DNA of 64,000 bases from Flavobacterium kayseriense (lineage in GTDB: Bacteria; Bacteroidota; Bacteroidia; Flavobacteriales; Flavobacteriaceae). The first letter of the stretch is position 1. The number at the start of each line of letters is the position of its first letter. Below are positions 1 to 10,430 of the stretch, piece by piece. The stretch spans positions 853,695 through 917,694 of the forward strand of contig NZ_JACRUI010000001.1 in the NCBI RefSeq assembly GCF_014305095.1, in the 5' to 3' direction. The position numbers and the translations under genes were made by a program. Below the pieces are notes generated by a model that saw only the letters and a program-made list of their open reading frames with translations, did not search any database and was not told the DNA's origin.

Positions 1-3000
1 TAACAGTGATTTTGTTATTGTTTGTCCAAAGTATGGTTAGTAGTTTTACAAATGATACCGATAATCAATACATAGCAGGGCTTTTAGATCCTTTTGGTAG
101 CGAGGCATTATCTTATTATACTAAGTACTGGACTGTTGCAGAAAGAAACACAAATTTACTTCCGTTTGAGGGTGTACTAGTATACAATAGGTTATTATGG
201 CTGGGAATCTCATTTTTGGTTATGGTTTTTATGTATCGTTATTTTTCATTTACTCAAAGTGCTTTAACATTTGGAAGAAATAAAAATGAAGAGCGCGTTA
301 CCAAAAATAATTTTGGTGGGATTACTCGAATCAACTTACCTGAAATTCAGTTTGATTATTCAAATAAACAATACCTTAAAACGGCTTGGAATTTATCTAA
401 AGTTGACTTCAAGTTTATTGTGAAAAACTGGGTTTTTATAAGCATTGTTATCGTTGGATTGCTTTTTATTCTACTGACCTCATTAAGTGCAGGCGAAATA
501 TTTGGAACAAAAACCTACCCTGTAACTTGGCAAATGTTGGCTTTACCAGGAAGTGCTTTTAGTCTTTTTATCAATGTGTTGACTTTTCTTTTTGCAGGGA
601 TTTTGGTCCACAGGGGATTTGCAACTAGAATGAACCATTTAATTGATGTAACGCCAATTCCTAATTGGGTATTGCTGTTTTCAAAATTCCTAGCTTTATT
701 GCAAATGCAAGTTGTTCTTTTGGCAGTTATCATGATTGGCGGAATCACAATTCAATCTTATAATGGTTTTTTTGATTTTGAAATAGGGCACTATTTGTTT
801 GAATTATATGCTATTAAATTAGTGCACTTTGTTATTTGGGCATTTTTAGCACTTTTTATACAAACGCTATTCAAAAACTATTTACTTGGTTTTTTTGTAT
901 TACTTATTCTATCTATTGGTTTGGTTTTTATTCCAGAAATTGGAGTGGAGCAAGACGTTTTTAGGTTTAATAGCGATACTGGGTTTCAATATTCAGACAT
1001 GAATGGTTATGGCAATACGTTGCCTATGTATTACATGTACAAAGGCTATTGGTTTCTATTTGGTTTAGGGATTTTTGGTCTCACACTTTTATTTTGGACA
1101 AGGGGAGTTGGTCAATCTGTACGTTCTAGATTTGTCGATGCTAAAGCGAGATTTAATAGTAAAACAGCCTTGTTAATCACCGTATCATTTATAGGTTTTC
1201 TAGCTCTAGGAAGTACAATTTATTATGAAGATAATATTGTTAACGAATATAGATCACAAAAAGATGCTGAAAAATCTCAAGTAGAATGGGAAAAGAAATA
1301 TAAAAAGTATCAGTTGTATGCGCAACCTAGAATTACAGATGTTAAGGTAGATTTAGACCTGTTTCCAGAGGAACGCAATTTTATTGCTAGGGGAACCTAT
1401 GTTTTAAAAAATAAAAGCGCAGTAGGTATAGATTCGGTTTTTGTTAATTATGTAGACTATGAAACTAAAATCGCTTTTGCAAAAGGAACGCAACTCGTTT
1501 CTAAAGATTCTGTTTATAATTTCAATATCTATAAGTTGGCTAAAACTTTATTGCCAGGCGATTCGATAGTTATGTCTTTTGAGGTCAAAAATAAAGAGAA
1601 TACCTTGTTTAAAAATAACTCGCCAGTTATTTACAATGGAACTTTTATCAATAACAGTTCTTTTCCATCTATCGGATATAGCGAAAATGGAGAGTTAAAT
1701 GATGATGATGTTCGAAAAAAGTATGGTCTTAAGCCTAAGGAAAGAATGGCAAGCCCAATGGATTCTATCGCAAGAAAAAACAATTACATTAGCAATGATG
1801 CTGATTGGTTAACATTTGAAACTACAGTGAGCACCTCAGGTGATCAGACAGCAATTGCGCCAGGTTATTTGCAAAAACAGTGGAAAAAAGAGGGTAGAAA
1901 TTATTTTCACTATAAGATGGACCAAAAAATGCTAAACTTTTATGCTTATAATTCGGCTCAATATGAGGTGAAACGTGACAAATGGAAGAATGTTGCCATC
2001 GAAGTTTATTATCATAAAGGGCACGAGTACAATCTAGACCGAATGATTGCTGGAGTGAAAAAATCCTTAGACTACTATACAGCAAACTTTAGTCCGTATC
2101 AGCATAAGCAAGTTCGAATCATGGAATACCCTAGAACGCAAGGTACCTTTGCGCAGTCATTTGCCAATACCATTCCATTTTCAGAGGCTATAGGTTTTAT
2201 AGCAGCCGTAGATGATGAGAATAAAGATGCCGTAGATTATCCTTTTGCGGTGACCTCGCATGAGGTAGCTCATCAATGGTGGGCACACCAAGTAATTAGC
2301 GCAAACGTTCAAGGTGCTACCATGTTGTCAGAAAGTTTGTCAGAATACAGTTCTCTAAAAGTTTTAGAACGTCAGTACGGTAAATCTCAGATGCGCAAAT
2401 TCTTGAAAACATCACTTGACCGCTATTTAACAGGAAGAACGATAGAGAGCAAAAAGGAAAAACCCTTGATGTACAATGAAAACCAACAATACATTCACTA
2501 CGAGAAAGGATCTCTTGTGTTTTATGCTTTAAGTGATTTTATCGGAGAGCAAAAATTAAATGGTGTTTTAAAATCATACATTCAAAAAGTAGGTTATCAA
2601 GATGCTCCTTACACAAATTCAGTAGAGTTGGTTGCGCTTTTAAAACAAGCCACACCCGATTCTTTACAGTACGTGATTAATGACATGTTCGAAAACATTA
2701 CTTTGTATGACAACCGTGTTAAAAACGCTACTGCAAAAAAACTACCTAATGGTAAGTACCAAGTTGACATCGAATTTGATGTTGCGAAATACAAAGCGGA
2801 TGATCAAGGGAAGCGAATTTTTAAAGATAAAGCTGGTAAAACATTAACCTATAAAAAGAAAGGTGATATTATTGCTACAACTTCGTTACCGCTGCAGGAT
2901 TATATAGAAATAGGTGTTTTTACAGAAGAAACAGTTAAGGACATAAAAACCGAGAAGGAATTGCATCTCAAGAAATATAAAATCAATAAGATTGACAATA

Positions 3001-3101
3001 AAGTTTCAATCATCGTGGATAAAAAACCAACAGAAGTAGGTGTTGACCCTTACAATAAATTAATCGATACGAACTCTAACGATAACCGAAGAAAATTATA
3101 A
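1..3101 (+). CDS. ABC-2-type permease / M1 family aminopeptidase fusion, 5' end cut by window
   Basis: The reading frame is open to the left edge, so the true start lies outside. The first third is strongly hydrophobic with about eight membrane segments and resembles an ABC-2 permease. From about nt 1320 the chain becomes a soluble M1-type metallopeptidase facing the far side of the membrane. The zinc motif HEVAH is at nt 2259-2273, followed by QWWAH and by the third zinc ligand candidate in LSESLSEY. Such permease-peptidase fusions are known in Bacteroidetes, normally next to an ABC ATPase gene, which here would be upstream of the window. Likely role is a membrane-anchored aminopeptidase acting in the periplasm; substrate unknown. 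The glutamate is one residue further from HEVAH than in classical M1 enzymes. A hairpin terminator follows directly. Confidence 0.85.
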   Translation, partial: TVILLLFVQSMVSSFTNDTDNQYIAGLLDPFGSEALSYYTKYWTVAERNTNLLPFEGVLVYNRLLWLGISFLVMVFMYRYFSFTQSALTFGRNKNEERVTKNNFGGITRINLPEIQFDYSNKQYLKTAWNLSKVDFKFIVKNWVFISIVIVGLLFILLTSLSAGEIFGTKTYPVTWQMLALPGSAFSLFINVLTFLFAGILVHRGFATRMNHLIDVTPIPNWVLLFSKFLALLQMQVVLLAVIMIGGITIQSYNGFFDFEIGHYLFELYAIKLVHFVIWAFLALFIQTLFKNYLLGFFVLLILSIGLVFIPEIGVEQDVFRFNSDTGFQYSDMNGYGNTLPMYYMYKGYWFLFGLGIFGLTLLFWTRGVGQSVRSRFVDAKARFNSKTALLITVSFIGFLALGSTIYYEDNIVNEYRSQKDAEKSQVEWEKKYKKYQLYAQPRITDVKVDLDLFPEERNFIARGTYVLKNKSAVGIDSVFVNYVDYETKIAFAKGTQLVSKDSVYNFNIYKLAKTLLPGDSIVMSFEVKNKENTLFKNNSPVIYNGTFINNSSFPSIGYSENGELNDDDVRKKYGLKPKERMASPMDSIARKNNYISNDADWLTFETTVSTSGDQTAIAPGYLQKQWKKEGRNYFHYKMDQKMLNFYAYNSAQYEVKRDKWKNVAIEVYYHKGHEYNLDRMIAGVKKSLDYYTANFSPYQHKQVRIMEYPRTQGTFAQSFANTIPFSEAIGFIAAVDDENKDAVDYPFAVTSHEVAHQWWAHQVISANVQGATMLSESLSEYSSLKVLERQYGKSQMRKFLKTSLDRYLTGRTIESKKEKPLMYNENQQYIHYEKGSLVFYALSDFIGEQKLNGVLKSYIQKVGYQDAPYTNSVELVALLKQATPDSLQYVINDMFENITLYDNRVKNATAKKLPNGKYQVDIEFDVAKYKADDQGKRIFKDKAGKTLTYKKKGDIIATTSLPLQDYIEIGVFTEETVKDIKTEKELHLKKYKINKIDNKVSIIVDKKPTEVGVDPYNKLIDTNSNDNRRKL

Positions 3102-3117
3102 TGTTTTAAGTCAACTG

Positions 3118-3147
3118 AAAGGCGGAGAGTTAATCTTCGCCTTTTTT
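3118..3147 (+). terminator. Rho-independent terminator after the M1 peptidase gene
   Basis: An AAAGGCG arm pairs with CGCCTTT around a short AT-rich loop and is followed by a T run. It lies 17 bp after the stop codon. Confidence 0.75.
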
Positions 3148-3172
3148 CTTATGTACTTCTAAAAAGTTATTT

Positions 3173-3203
3173 TTTGAACTTATCGTAATTAGCATTAAAT
3201 TTA
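3173..3203 (+). promoter_or_regulatory. Candidate Bacteroidetes promoter for the PfkB gene
   Basis: TTTG at 3173-3176, a 19-bp spacer, then TAAATTTA at 3196-3203 (7 of the 6 fixed-plus-2-free positions of TAnnTTTG fit except the last base). The box ends 4 bp before the ATG, so the start of transcription would fall on or next to the start codon. Confidence 0.4.
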
Positions 3204-3207
3204 TATA

Positions 3208-4149
3208 ATGAAAAAACATAAAATTATTACGGTAACGGTAAATCCAGCCCTTGATAAAAGTGCTCACTTTAGAGGTTTGGTTGCTGAACAAAAAATTAGA
3301 TGTGAACAGCCTCGATTTGATGCCGGTGGTGGAGGTATTAATGTATCTAAAGCTATTTCTCGTTTGGGTGGAGCGTCATTAGCTATTTTTACGGCTGGTG
3401 GGCCTACAGGTGAAATGATTAAAAACTTGATGACCGATGAGGGTATTGATATTGATCCTATTAGTGTAGCTAGCTGGACTAGAGAGAGTTTTGTAGCTGT
3501 AGATGATAATACCAATTCTCAATATCGTTTTGGTTTTCCAGGTGCCGCAATTAGTTCGCTCGAAAAAGAGGAAATACTCTTAAGGATACAATCGATCGAC
3601 ACGGAATTATTAGTGTTAAGCGGAAGTATAAGCGAAGGACTATCCGCAGATTTTTATCAGCAAATAGCTGAAATCGTAAAAGAGAAGAATATTAAAGTAA
3701 TTGTGGATACTTCAGGCGAATCACTAGAAAAGATATTGGAAGTAGGCGTTTATCTTATCAAACCTAATGTTGGAGAATTAGCCAAGTTAGTTGGTGTTGA
3801 AAGGTTAGAAATGGATGAAGTAAGCGAAGCTGCGAAAAAAATTATTGATGAAGGTGGTGCAGAGATCGTGGTAGTTTCTCTTGGGCCACAAGGAGCTGTT
3901 CTAGTAACTAAAGATTCGTATGATTATGTTGCAGCTCCTAATGTTGTTAAAAAAAGCACAGTAGGCGCAGGCGATAGTATGGTTGGGGGTATGGTGTGGG
4001 CGCTTTCACAAAATAAAAGCCTTCAAGAAGTAATTCGATGGGGTGTAGCCTGTGGATCTGCAGCAACTATGAATGAAGGTACACAATTGTTTAAATCAGA
4101 GGATGCTACCCGATTATTTGATTGGTTATCGAAACAAGGACAGTCGTGA
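3208..4149 (+). CDS. PfkB-family sugar kinase (1-phosphofructokinase / phosphofructokinase II type)
   Basis: A 313-residue ribokinase-fold enzyme that transfers phosphate from ATP to a phosphosugar, probably fructose-1-phosphate or fructose-6-phosphate, in the cytoplasm. The N-terminus ITVTVNPALDKS and the GGGGINVSKA stretch near residue 41 match the PfkB signature 1 region. The C-terminal signature STVGAGDSMVGG contains the catalytic base Asp256 and the anion hole. Length is normal for the family. It stands alone between a terminator and a convergent gene, so there is no PTS or fru-operon context to fix the substrate. The ATG at 3208 is followed at once by a Lys-rich start typical of this genome. 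Confidence 0.9.
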   Translation: MKKHKIITVTVNPALDKSAHFRGLVAEQKIRCEQPRFDAGGGGINVSKAISRLGGASLAIFTAGGPTGEMIKNLMTDEGIDIDPISVASWTRESFVAVDDNTNSQYRFGFPGAAISSLEKEEILLRIQSIDTELLVLSGSISEGLSADFYQQIAEIVKEKNIKVIVDTSGESLEKILEVGVYLIKPNVGELAKLVGVERLEMDEVSEAAKKIIDEGGAEIVVVSLGPQGAVLVTKDSYDYVAAPNVVKKSTVGAGDSMVGGMVWALSQNKSLQEVIRWGVACGSAATMNEGTQLFKSEDATRLFDWLSKQGQS

Positions 4150-4189
4150 AATATCAGCTAAATTGATAAAGTGATGTGACACTTGTGTA

Positions 4190-7100
4190 TTATCTTTTTA
4201 AGGTAAAGTGCGACTTAAATATTTTTTCTTTTCCGTCTAAAATATAGTTTACCGTAAACCAATAGTCATCTGATGGTAAGTCTGCTCCATTATATCTTCC
4301 GTCCCATCCAGAGGTTGCAGTATTAAATCGTTTTAATAATTTACCATATCGATCAAAAATAGAAACGGTAGAATTAGGTTGTGTAGCTAAGTCGGTTATG
4401 TTCCAATAGTCATTATATCCATCATTATTTGGGGTGAAAAATTTTGGGTATTTTAGCACGGTAATAGTTAAAATAGTAGTGTAGCAATTTCCTTTTTTAT
4501 CGTTAATATAGATTAAGTGCTCACCCGATGAAACGTTTGTAAAAGCAGGATCGTCTTGAAAAGTTCCGTCATCTAATTTATATTCATACTCACCATATCC
4601 TACAAGAGCAGTAACTGTAACATCTATTACATCCGTAAATGCATCAGATATTGCGGCAGTAGCAATTGCTGGACCCGATTTTTCTACCCTAAAAGTAGTT
4701 GGATTATACCCGCAATCACTGCCAGTGTTGGCACTATTTGTTGTTATTATCACGTCATAAGTACCTTCTTTATCCGTTGTGAAACTAGGTCCAGTTCCTA
4801 ATAGTACCCCGCTTAAAAACCAGTTTACGGTGTACTTTGACGGATCTAAATTAGAATTAGCAGTGAAGGTATTTAGCACGTTTCCAGTAATGTAATCTAC
4901 ACAAACTATGCCGTTGGCTAATTGTAAATCCTTAATTGGGTATATGATTACATCAAATGATTTTTCATCAAAACAATTGCTGTTATCAGCAGCTGTAGCA
5001 TAGATGTACAAGGTCTCATTCGTGGCTATACGATCACCAGTAAAGTATTTTGTGCCACCACCTTTTGTGTCAGAGAAATAATCTCCCTCGGTTAGTGGGG
5101 GAAGTGTATAGTAATCACATGCGGTAACTGAGTTTGGTTGCACAAGCTGTGGTGTTTTACTAACGGTCACAGTAAATTCACTTTCGTCTTCACAAACAAT
5201 TCTTGTCCCAGTTTTAGCATAAACATAAAGTGTTTGTGTGTTCGAAATAACTGTTCCGTCAGGTAGTAGGTTTCCTTTTCCTCCAGGAAGAGTGTAGTAA
5301 TCACCTGAATTTAAAGTAGGTAATGTGTAACTATCACAAACACGAATGTCATTTGGCTTGTCTACTGTCACGCCAATGATATTGATAGTGATTGCGTTTT
5401 CATTAGAACAAGTTTGCAAATCGGGCCATTGGTTATATAAATAGATAGTTTGTGTTTGCGTAATAATTTGACCAGGGTTTAATCTAGTTCCTTTACCTTG
5501 AGATTCAGAGTAGAATAAACCGTCATTAACGTTTGGTATGGTATAGGATGTGCATGCAGTAACATCTGTGAGTATGCTAAGTTTGGGAATATCACGTATT
5601 TCTATTTTAAAACTAGACTCCTTTGTACAGTCGTTCACAAGATTATTGATGTATATCGTTTGTGAAGTACTAATTTGGTCTCCCTCATTTAATGTGTTTC
5701 CCGTACGGTTAGAGCCAGTGTGGTAAGTGCCGTTTGTTAGTCGTGGCAGAATATAGGGGTCGTTTTTACAACGTAAAACATCATTTAATTGATCTACTTC
5801 TGGAAATGGTTTTATAACTACATCAAAAGATAAATTAGTTGTGCAGTTAGGTGTAGTTGTAGTATTTGCAAATACATAGATGGTAGTAGAGTTCGTTATT
5901 GTAGTCCCAGATGGTATTAATGTTCCTGCCCCAGCCGCTTGAGTATAATAATTGGCATAGCTTAGTGCGGGTAGCGTATAAGAACCACAAGATGATTGAT
6001 TTGCGAAAGCAGGAATGATCGTAATGTCAAAGCTAGCCTCATTCGCACATTGTCCATCTATTGCATAAACATATAATGTTTGAGATGTGGTTATTAGTGT
6101 TCCTGCAGCAAGATTTGATCCATTGCCATTGCCTGCCGTATAATATTCACCATTATTCAATACCGGCAATGCATAACTGGTGCAAGTAACTACATCTGTT
6201 GGTGTATCTACTACAGGTAGAGGTATAATATTAATGTTGTACGGTTGATCTTGACAAATACTTCCTTCTACAACAGCATAATAATAAACAGTTTGGTTGG
6301 TGGTAAGTCTTGTTCCCGCGGGAAGCAAGGTGCCGCTTCCTGCTGGTCCATTCGATTCTGTGTAAAAATTTCCTTCAGTAGGATTAGGTACAATAAAAAC
6401 ACCACAATAGTCCTCCGGAATCGTGTATTCATCTACTAAGGTGACGGTAAAGCTAGATTCATTGGTACATGACTTAGCGTCTGGGCTACTAAAAATATAA
6501 TACGAACCACCAGTATCAATGATATCGCCAGCAAATAGTGGCATGCCAGTGCCATTGGTTCCTGTAAAATAATTTCCATTTGTCAAGCTAGGCAGTGTGT
6601 ATGTAGAACATGCCGTGACATTTGGTAATAGGTCTACAACAGGTCTTGGATTTAAAATAATATCAAAAGATGTGATGTTAAAACAAGATTGATTTGAAAT
6701 GTTGCTCATTCGAACCCAAATAGAAATTGTTTTCGGGTTAGGAGGTATAGAATATAACGAAGGTAGCGGGTTGCTGTTGGATAGAGCGTCTGCTTCAGCG
6801 GAATGATAACTTATGTTGAACATATTTGGATCTTTACCATCAAGTACGGTTGTATTGTTTTGACTTAAATCTATTTGGTTACCTCCAATTAAATCGCAAA
6901 GTTCAATAGTATCTGGTTTCTTTGGGATTTCTGGAGTGTCGAGAACTAGCTTGAACGAAAAAACCGAATTACAAAATTCATTAGATGCTTTATTTCTTAT
7001 TCTAATGTAAATCGTCTCTTCGCTAGTTGTACTATAATTTTGAGGAGAAGCTATCGGATTTAAATTTGAATTAGCGTCGGGTAACGTTTTGTAATAGAAA

Positions 7101-8233
7101 GCTTCATACTTAGAAGCGTCAATTCCTAAACTTGTGCTGTTGTTTACGGTTAAATTATATATGTAGATGGCGGCACTTGAATCACAATTTCTTAGGTCAA
7201 CGGGTGTGTTAATTTGTAGATCTTCAAAAATAACTTCGTCTTCGATTACACAATTAGTCCCTACTTGTTCTATACTTACTTGATAGTTTCCTGGGCCATT
7301 TACAACCAAAGATTCTTGCGTTTCTCCTACTAGGATTTGGTTGTTTTTTTTCCATGTATGGATATATTTGGGATCCGTTAATCCCGTTTTGATTTCATAA
7401 GAATTGCCTTCGCAAATCGTCTGGTCTGGTCCTAAATCAATTGTAGTTGTAAAACTACCAGAACTCAAAAACACCGCTGAGTCGTAATTAGAATCGTTGG
7501 CATCTCCTATAACAATTCGGATACGGTAGGAACGGTTAGGTATTACAACAGCAGCCGCGTTGAGGATTTGAGTAAAACCTCTCATATTAATAGAGGATGC
7601 GCTTGGATCTGTTAGGTTGTAAGTCGAAAAGAGATTCGGGTTTACGGATGTGCAAGACGAATTATATTGATTATCTCTAATGTTTTTTACCGATACAGGC
7701 TCATTAGTACCTGGAACAATAGCTAAGTTAGTTGTGGTATTAGTTGCTAAATCAGTAAGTAAGAAGGCAAATACGTCACTAAAGCCGCATTGAAACTCTC
7801 CAAACTCATTGGAGGCAAACAAAAAATCAAAACTAAAATTTGTAGACAACGGAATAAAATCAAATTCTAAGAAGGCGACATCAGTAATAGGAGAACTTTG
7901 GCCAGAGCTATTGCTAATATTTTGTAAAGTAGGATCAGTATTGGTGTTTATTTGGCTGCTGAGGTTGTTGCCAGTGTATTGTCCTTCAGTATATTTAGCA
8001 ATTCCATTTCGAATAATTACTCCTTCTGTTACGGGGAACAAACCACCATTGTTGTTGAAGTAAGCAGTAGACTGGCTCGAGGAAATAGATATATTAGATA
8101 CTGTTGTACATGAATTCCCTAAAAGCAGTTGCACTAATTGATCTGCACTTCGGCTTGTGTCATCTACTAGTATACTTTGGCAAAAAGCATTTGAGCAGAA
8201 TAATGCAAAGAAAAATAGGTAAACGTTTTTCAA
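4190..8233 (-). CDS. Large secreted repeat protein: choice-of-anchor L N-terminus, eight divergent repeats, type IX secretion type B sorting domain
   Basis: A 1347-residue exported protein. Residues 1-18 form a signal peptide ending at FCQS. Residues about 20-270 look like a choice-of-anchor L domain (LVQLLLGNSC near the start, FDFLFASNEFGEF in the middle). From about residue 540 to 1110 there are eight diverged units of 60-80 residues, each with a pattern C-x-x-Y-x-[LI]-P, G-x-Y-[YF]-T, a Gly-rich turn, and T-[IL]-Y-[IVY]-[YF]-A, followed by a Cys near the unit's end. The last ~90 residues, FTPNNDGYNDYWNI then FDRYGKLL, GWDG and DYWFTV, are the gliding-motility-associated C-terminal domain that targets proteins to the type IX secretion system. 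Probably a surface or released adhesin. It is monocistronic and faces the PfkB gene. Confidence 0.9.
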   Translation of the reverse strand: MKNVYLFFFALFCSNAFCQSILVDDTSRSADQLVQLLLGNSCTTVSNISISSSQSTAYFNNNGGLFPVTEGVIIRNGIAKYTEGQYTGNNLSSQINTNTDPTLQNISNSSGQSSPITDVAFLEFDFIPLSTNFSFDFLFASNEFGEFQCGFSDVFAFLLTDLATNTTTNLAIVPGTNEPVSVKNIRDNQYNSSCTSVNPNLFSTYNLTDPSASSINMRGFTQILNAAAVVIPNRSYRIRIVIGDANDSNYDSAVFLSSGSFTTTIDLGPDQTICEGNSYEIKTGLTDPKYIHTWKKNNQILVGETQESLVVNGPGNYQVSIEQVGTNCVIEDEVIFEDLQINTPVDLRNCDSSAAIYIYNLTVNNSTSLGIDASKYEAFYYKTLPDANSNLNPIASPQNYSTTSEETIYIRIRNKASNEFCNSVFSFKLVLDTPEIPKKPDTIELCDLIGGNQIDLSQNNTTVLDGKDPNMFNISYHSAEADALSNSNPLPSLYSIPPNPKTISIWVRMSNISNQSCFNITSFDIILNPRPVVDLLPNVTACSTYTLPSLTNGNYFTGTNGTGMPLFAGDIIDTGGSYYIFSSPDAKSCTNESSFTVTLVDEYTIPEDYCGVFIVPNPTEGNFYTESNGPAGSGTLLPAGTRLTTNQTVYYYAVVEGSICQDQPYNINIIPLPVVDTPTDVVTCTSYALPVLNNGEYYTAGNGNGSNLAAGTLITTSQTLYVYAIDGQCANEASFDITIIPAFANQSSCGSYTLPALSYANYYTQAAGAGTLIPSGTTITNSTTIYVFANTTTTPNCTTNLSFDVVIKPFPEVDQLNDVLRCKNDPYILPRLTNGTYHTGSNRTGNTLNEGDQISTSQTIYINNLVNDCTKESSFKIEIRDIPKLSILTDVTACTSYTIPNVNDGLFYSESQGKGTRLNPGQIITQTQTIYLYNQWPDLQTCSNENAITINIIGVTVDKPNDIRVCDSYTLPTLNSGDYYTLPGGKGNLLPDGTVISNTQTLYVYAKTGTRIVCEDESEFTVTVSKTPQLVQPNSVTACDYYTLPPLTEGDYFSDTKGGGTKYFTGDRIATNETLYIYATAADNSNCFDEKSFDVIIYPIKDLQLANGIVCVDYITGNVLNTFTANSNLDPSKYTVNWFLSGVLLGTGPSFTTDKEGTYDVIITTNSANTGSDCGYNPTTFRVEKSGPAIATAAISDAFTDVIDVTVTALVGYGEYEYKLDDGTFQDDPAFTNVSSGEHLIYINDKKGNCYTTILTITVLKYPKFFTPNNDGYNDYWNITDLATQPNSTVSIFDRYGKLLKRFNTATSGWDGRYNGADLPSDDYWFTVNYILDGKEKIFKSHFTLKR

Positions 8234-8433
8234 AATGATTGTGCTTTAGTAGAGTTTAGAGCTCAGTAAAGGTACAAAAAAACTATGTTTAGTGTATTTT
8301 ATCTAGTAAATACGCGGTTAATCGATAAAATTAAAATAAAATTTACTAAAAAGATTACAAGCTAAATGCAAAAGATAATAGTAGTTGCTGCTTTAGAGTT
8401 GAAACTATTTTTTTTGGTATTAATTTTAAAAAC

Positions 8434-8463
8434 AAAAAAACCTGATGGATTTTAATCATCAGG
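8434..8463 (-). terminator. Rho-independent terminator after lepA
   Basis: Read on the minus strand, CCTGATG pairs with CATCAGG and is followed by a run of seven T. It lies about 50 bp after the lepA stop. Confidence 0.8.
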
Positions 8464-8510
8464 TTCTCAAGTATCTATTTATGAATTCCTTTCTCAGGAC
8501 TTAGGGATCT

Positions 8511-10307
8511 TTAATCATTCAATTTTAAAACAGCCATAAATGCCTCTTGTGGAATCTCTACATTTCCAACTAAACGCATACGCTTTTTACCTTTTTTCTG
8601 TTTTTCAAGTAATTTACGTTTTCTAGAAATATCTCCACCATAACATTTTGCGGTAACATCTTTACGTAACGCTTTTATCGTTTCACGTGAAATTACTTTT
8701 ACACCAATTGCTGCTTGAACTGGAATATCAAATTGCTGTCTCGGAATTAATTCCTTCAACTTTTCACACATTTTCTTTCCAATTGAGTAGGCGTTGTCTG
8801 TGTGCATTAAAGATGATAATGCATCAACTATTGTAGCATTTAATAAAATATCAACTTTCACTAAACTAGAAGTTCGCATTCCTATGGGCGTATAATCAAA
8901 GGATGCATATCCTTTAGAAACCGTTTTCAATCGGTCGTAAAAATCAAATACAATCTCTGCTAAAGGCATATCAAAAGTTAATTCCACACGTTCAGTAGTC
9001 AAATACGTTTGATTGGTAATCAAACCACGTTTTTCGATACACAAACTCATTACATTTCCAACATAATCAGCTTTTGTAATAATCGTAGCCTTGATAAATG
9101 GTTCTTCGACATGATCTAAACGAGAAGGTTCAGGTAGGTCAGAAGGATTATTTACTATTAAAATTGTATCAGGATCTTTTTTAGTGTAGGCATGGTAGGA
9201 AACGTTAGGAACTGTTGTGATTACAGTCATGTTAAACTCGCGCTCTAAACGTTCCTGAATAATCTCCATATGCAACATTCCTAAAAATCCACAACGGAAA
9301 CCAAAACCTAAAGCCGCCGAGCTTTCTGGCAAAAACACTAACGAAGCGTCGTTCAATTGTAGTTTTTCCATAGAGTTCCTCAACTCTTCATAATCTTCAG
9401 TGTCTACTGGATAGATTCCTGCAAAAACCATTGGTTTTACATCCTCAAAACCAGTAATTATATTGGTAGTTGGGTTTTTTGCGTCTGTCAACGTATCCCC
9501 TACTTTTACTTCTTTAGCTTCTTTAATTCCAGAGATTAAATACCCAACATCACCTGCTGAAATCACTTGCTTCGGAACTTGATTCAATTTCAAAGTACCA
9601 ATTTCGTCTGCAAAATATTCATTACCGGTAGCCATGAATTTTATCTTCTGACCTTTCTTGATTTGTCCATTTTTGACACGAAAAATCACTTCAATACCAC
9701 GAAATGGATTGTAGTGTGAGTCAAAAATTAAGGCTTGTAATGGCTCTTCAGGGTCACCTTGTGGTGGTGGAATTTTTTCGATAATGGCTGCTAAGATGTT
9801 TTCTACACCAAAGCCTGTTTTACCAGAGGCATGAATAATATCTTCCAATTTACATCCTAACAAATCGATGATGTCATCACTAACTTCCTCAGGATTTGCA
9901 GATGGTAAATCTACTTTATTCAAGACTGGAATAATTTCCAAGTCATTCTCTAACGCTAAATATAAATTCGAAATAGTTTGCGCCTGAATACTTTGGGCTG
10001 CATCTACAATTAAAAGTGCTCCTTCACAAGCTGCAATAGAACGCGAAACCTCATATGAAAAATCGACATGCCCTGGAGTGTCAATTAAGTTTAAGATGTA
10101 TTCCTCCCCTTTATAGGTGTATTCCATTTGTATAGCGTGACTCTTGATTGTGATTCCACGTTCTCTCTCAAGGTCCATATTATCAAGCAATTGTGCTTTT
10201 TCCTGACGAGCAGTAACGGTTTGTGTAGCGCCGAGTAAACGGTCAGCTAATGTGCTTTTACCGTGATCAATATGTGCAATAATGCAAAAATTCCTTATTT
10301 TTTTCAT
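8511..10307 (-). CDS. lepA: Elongation factor 4 (LepA), ribosomal back-translocase GTPase
   Basis: A cytoplasmic translational GTPase that binds the ribosome and helps it under stress. From the second possible ATG the protein is 598 residues, the usual LepA length, beginning [19 protein letters not shown] with the P-loop at residues 11-18. Other landmarks are [11 protein letters not shown] (switch I), DTPGHVDF (switch II), NKVDLP (G4) and the LepA-specific C-terminal domain ending [20 protein letters not shown]. An in-frame ATG nine bases upstream (end at 10316) would add MDK; the shorter start fits family alignments. A terminator follows. The upstream membrane protein gene is on the same strand 124 bp away. 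Confidence 0.97.
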   Translation of the reverse strand: MKKIRNFCIIAHIDHGKSTLADRLLGATQTVTARQEKAQLLDNMDLERERGITIKSHAIQMEYTYKGEEYILNLIDTPGHVDFSYEVSRSIAACEGALLIVDAAQSIQAQTISNLYLALENDLEIIPVLNKVDLPSANPEEVSDDIIDLLGCKLEDIIHASGKTGFGVENILAAIIEKIPPPQGDPEEPLQALIFDSHYNPFRGIEVIFRVKNGQIKKGQKIKFMATGNEYFADEIGTLKLNQVPKQVISAGDVGYLISGIKEAKEVKVGDTLTDAKNPTTNIITGFEDVKPMVFAGIYPVDTEDYEELRNSMEKLQLNDASLVFLPESSAALGFGFRCGFLGMLHMEIIQERLEREFNMTVITTVPNVSYHAYTKKDPDTILIVNNPSDLPEPSRLDHVEEPFIKATIITKADYVGNVMSLCIEKRGLITNQTYLTTERVELTFDMPLAEIVFDFYDRLKTVSKGYASFDYTPIGMRTSSLVKVDILLNATIVDALSSLMHTDNAYSIGKKMCEKLKELIPRQQFDIPVQAAIGVKVISRETIKALRKDVTAKCYGGDISRKRKLLEKQKKGKKRMRLVGNVEIPQEAFMAVLKLND

Positions 10308-10430
10308 TTTATCCATCTGTAATTTTCATCCAAAATGCTGTCGCATTTAGTAGGCAAAGATAAGCCAAAGTTTTGATTTATAAGGGTGGCAGGATAAATT
10401 CTATAAAAACCAATTTATACACTATTTATG

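Noticed and set aside
1822..2085. Open frame of 87 codons on the minus strand inside the M1 peptidase gene
   Set aside because: It lies fully inside a well-supported gene and has no domain, leader or conserved motif.
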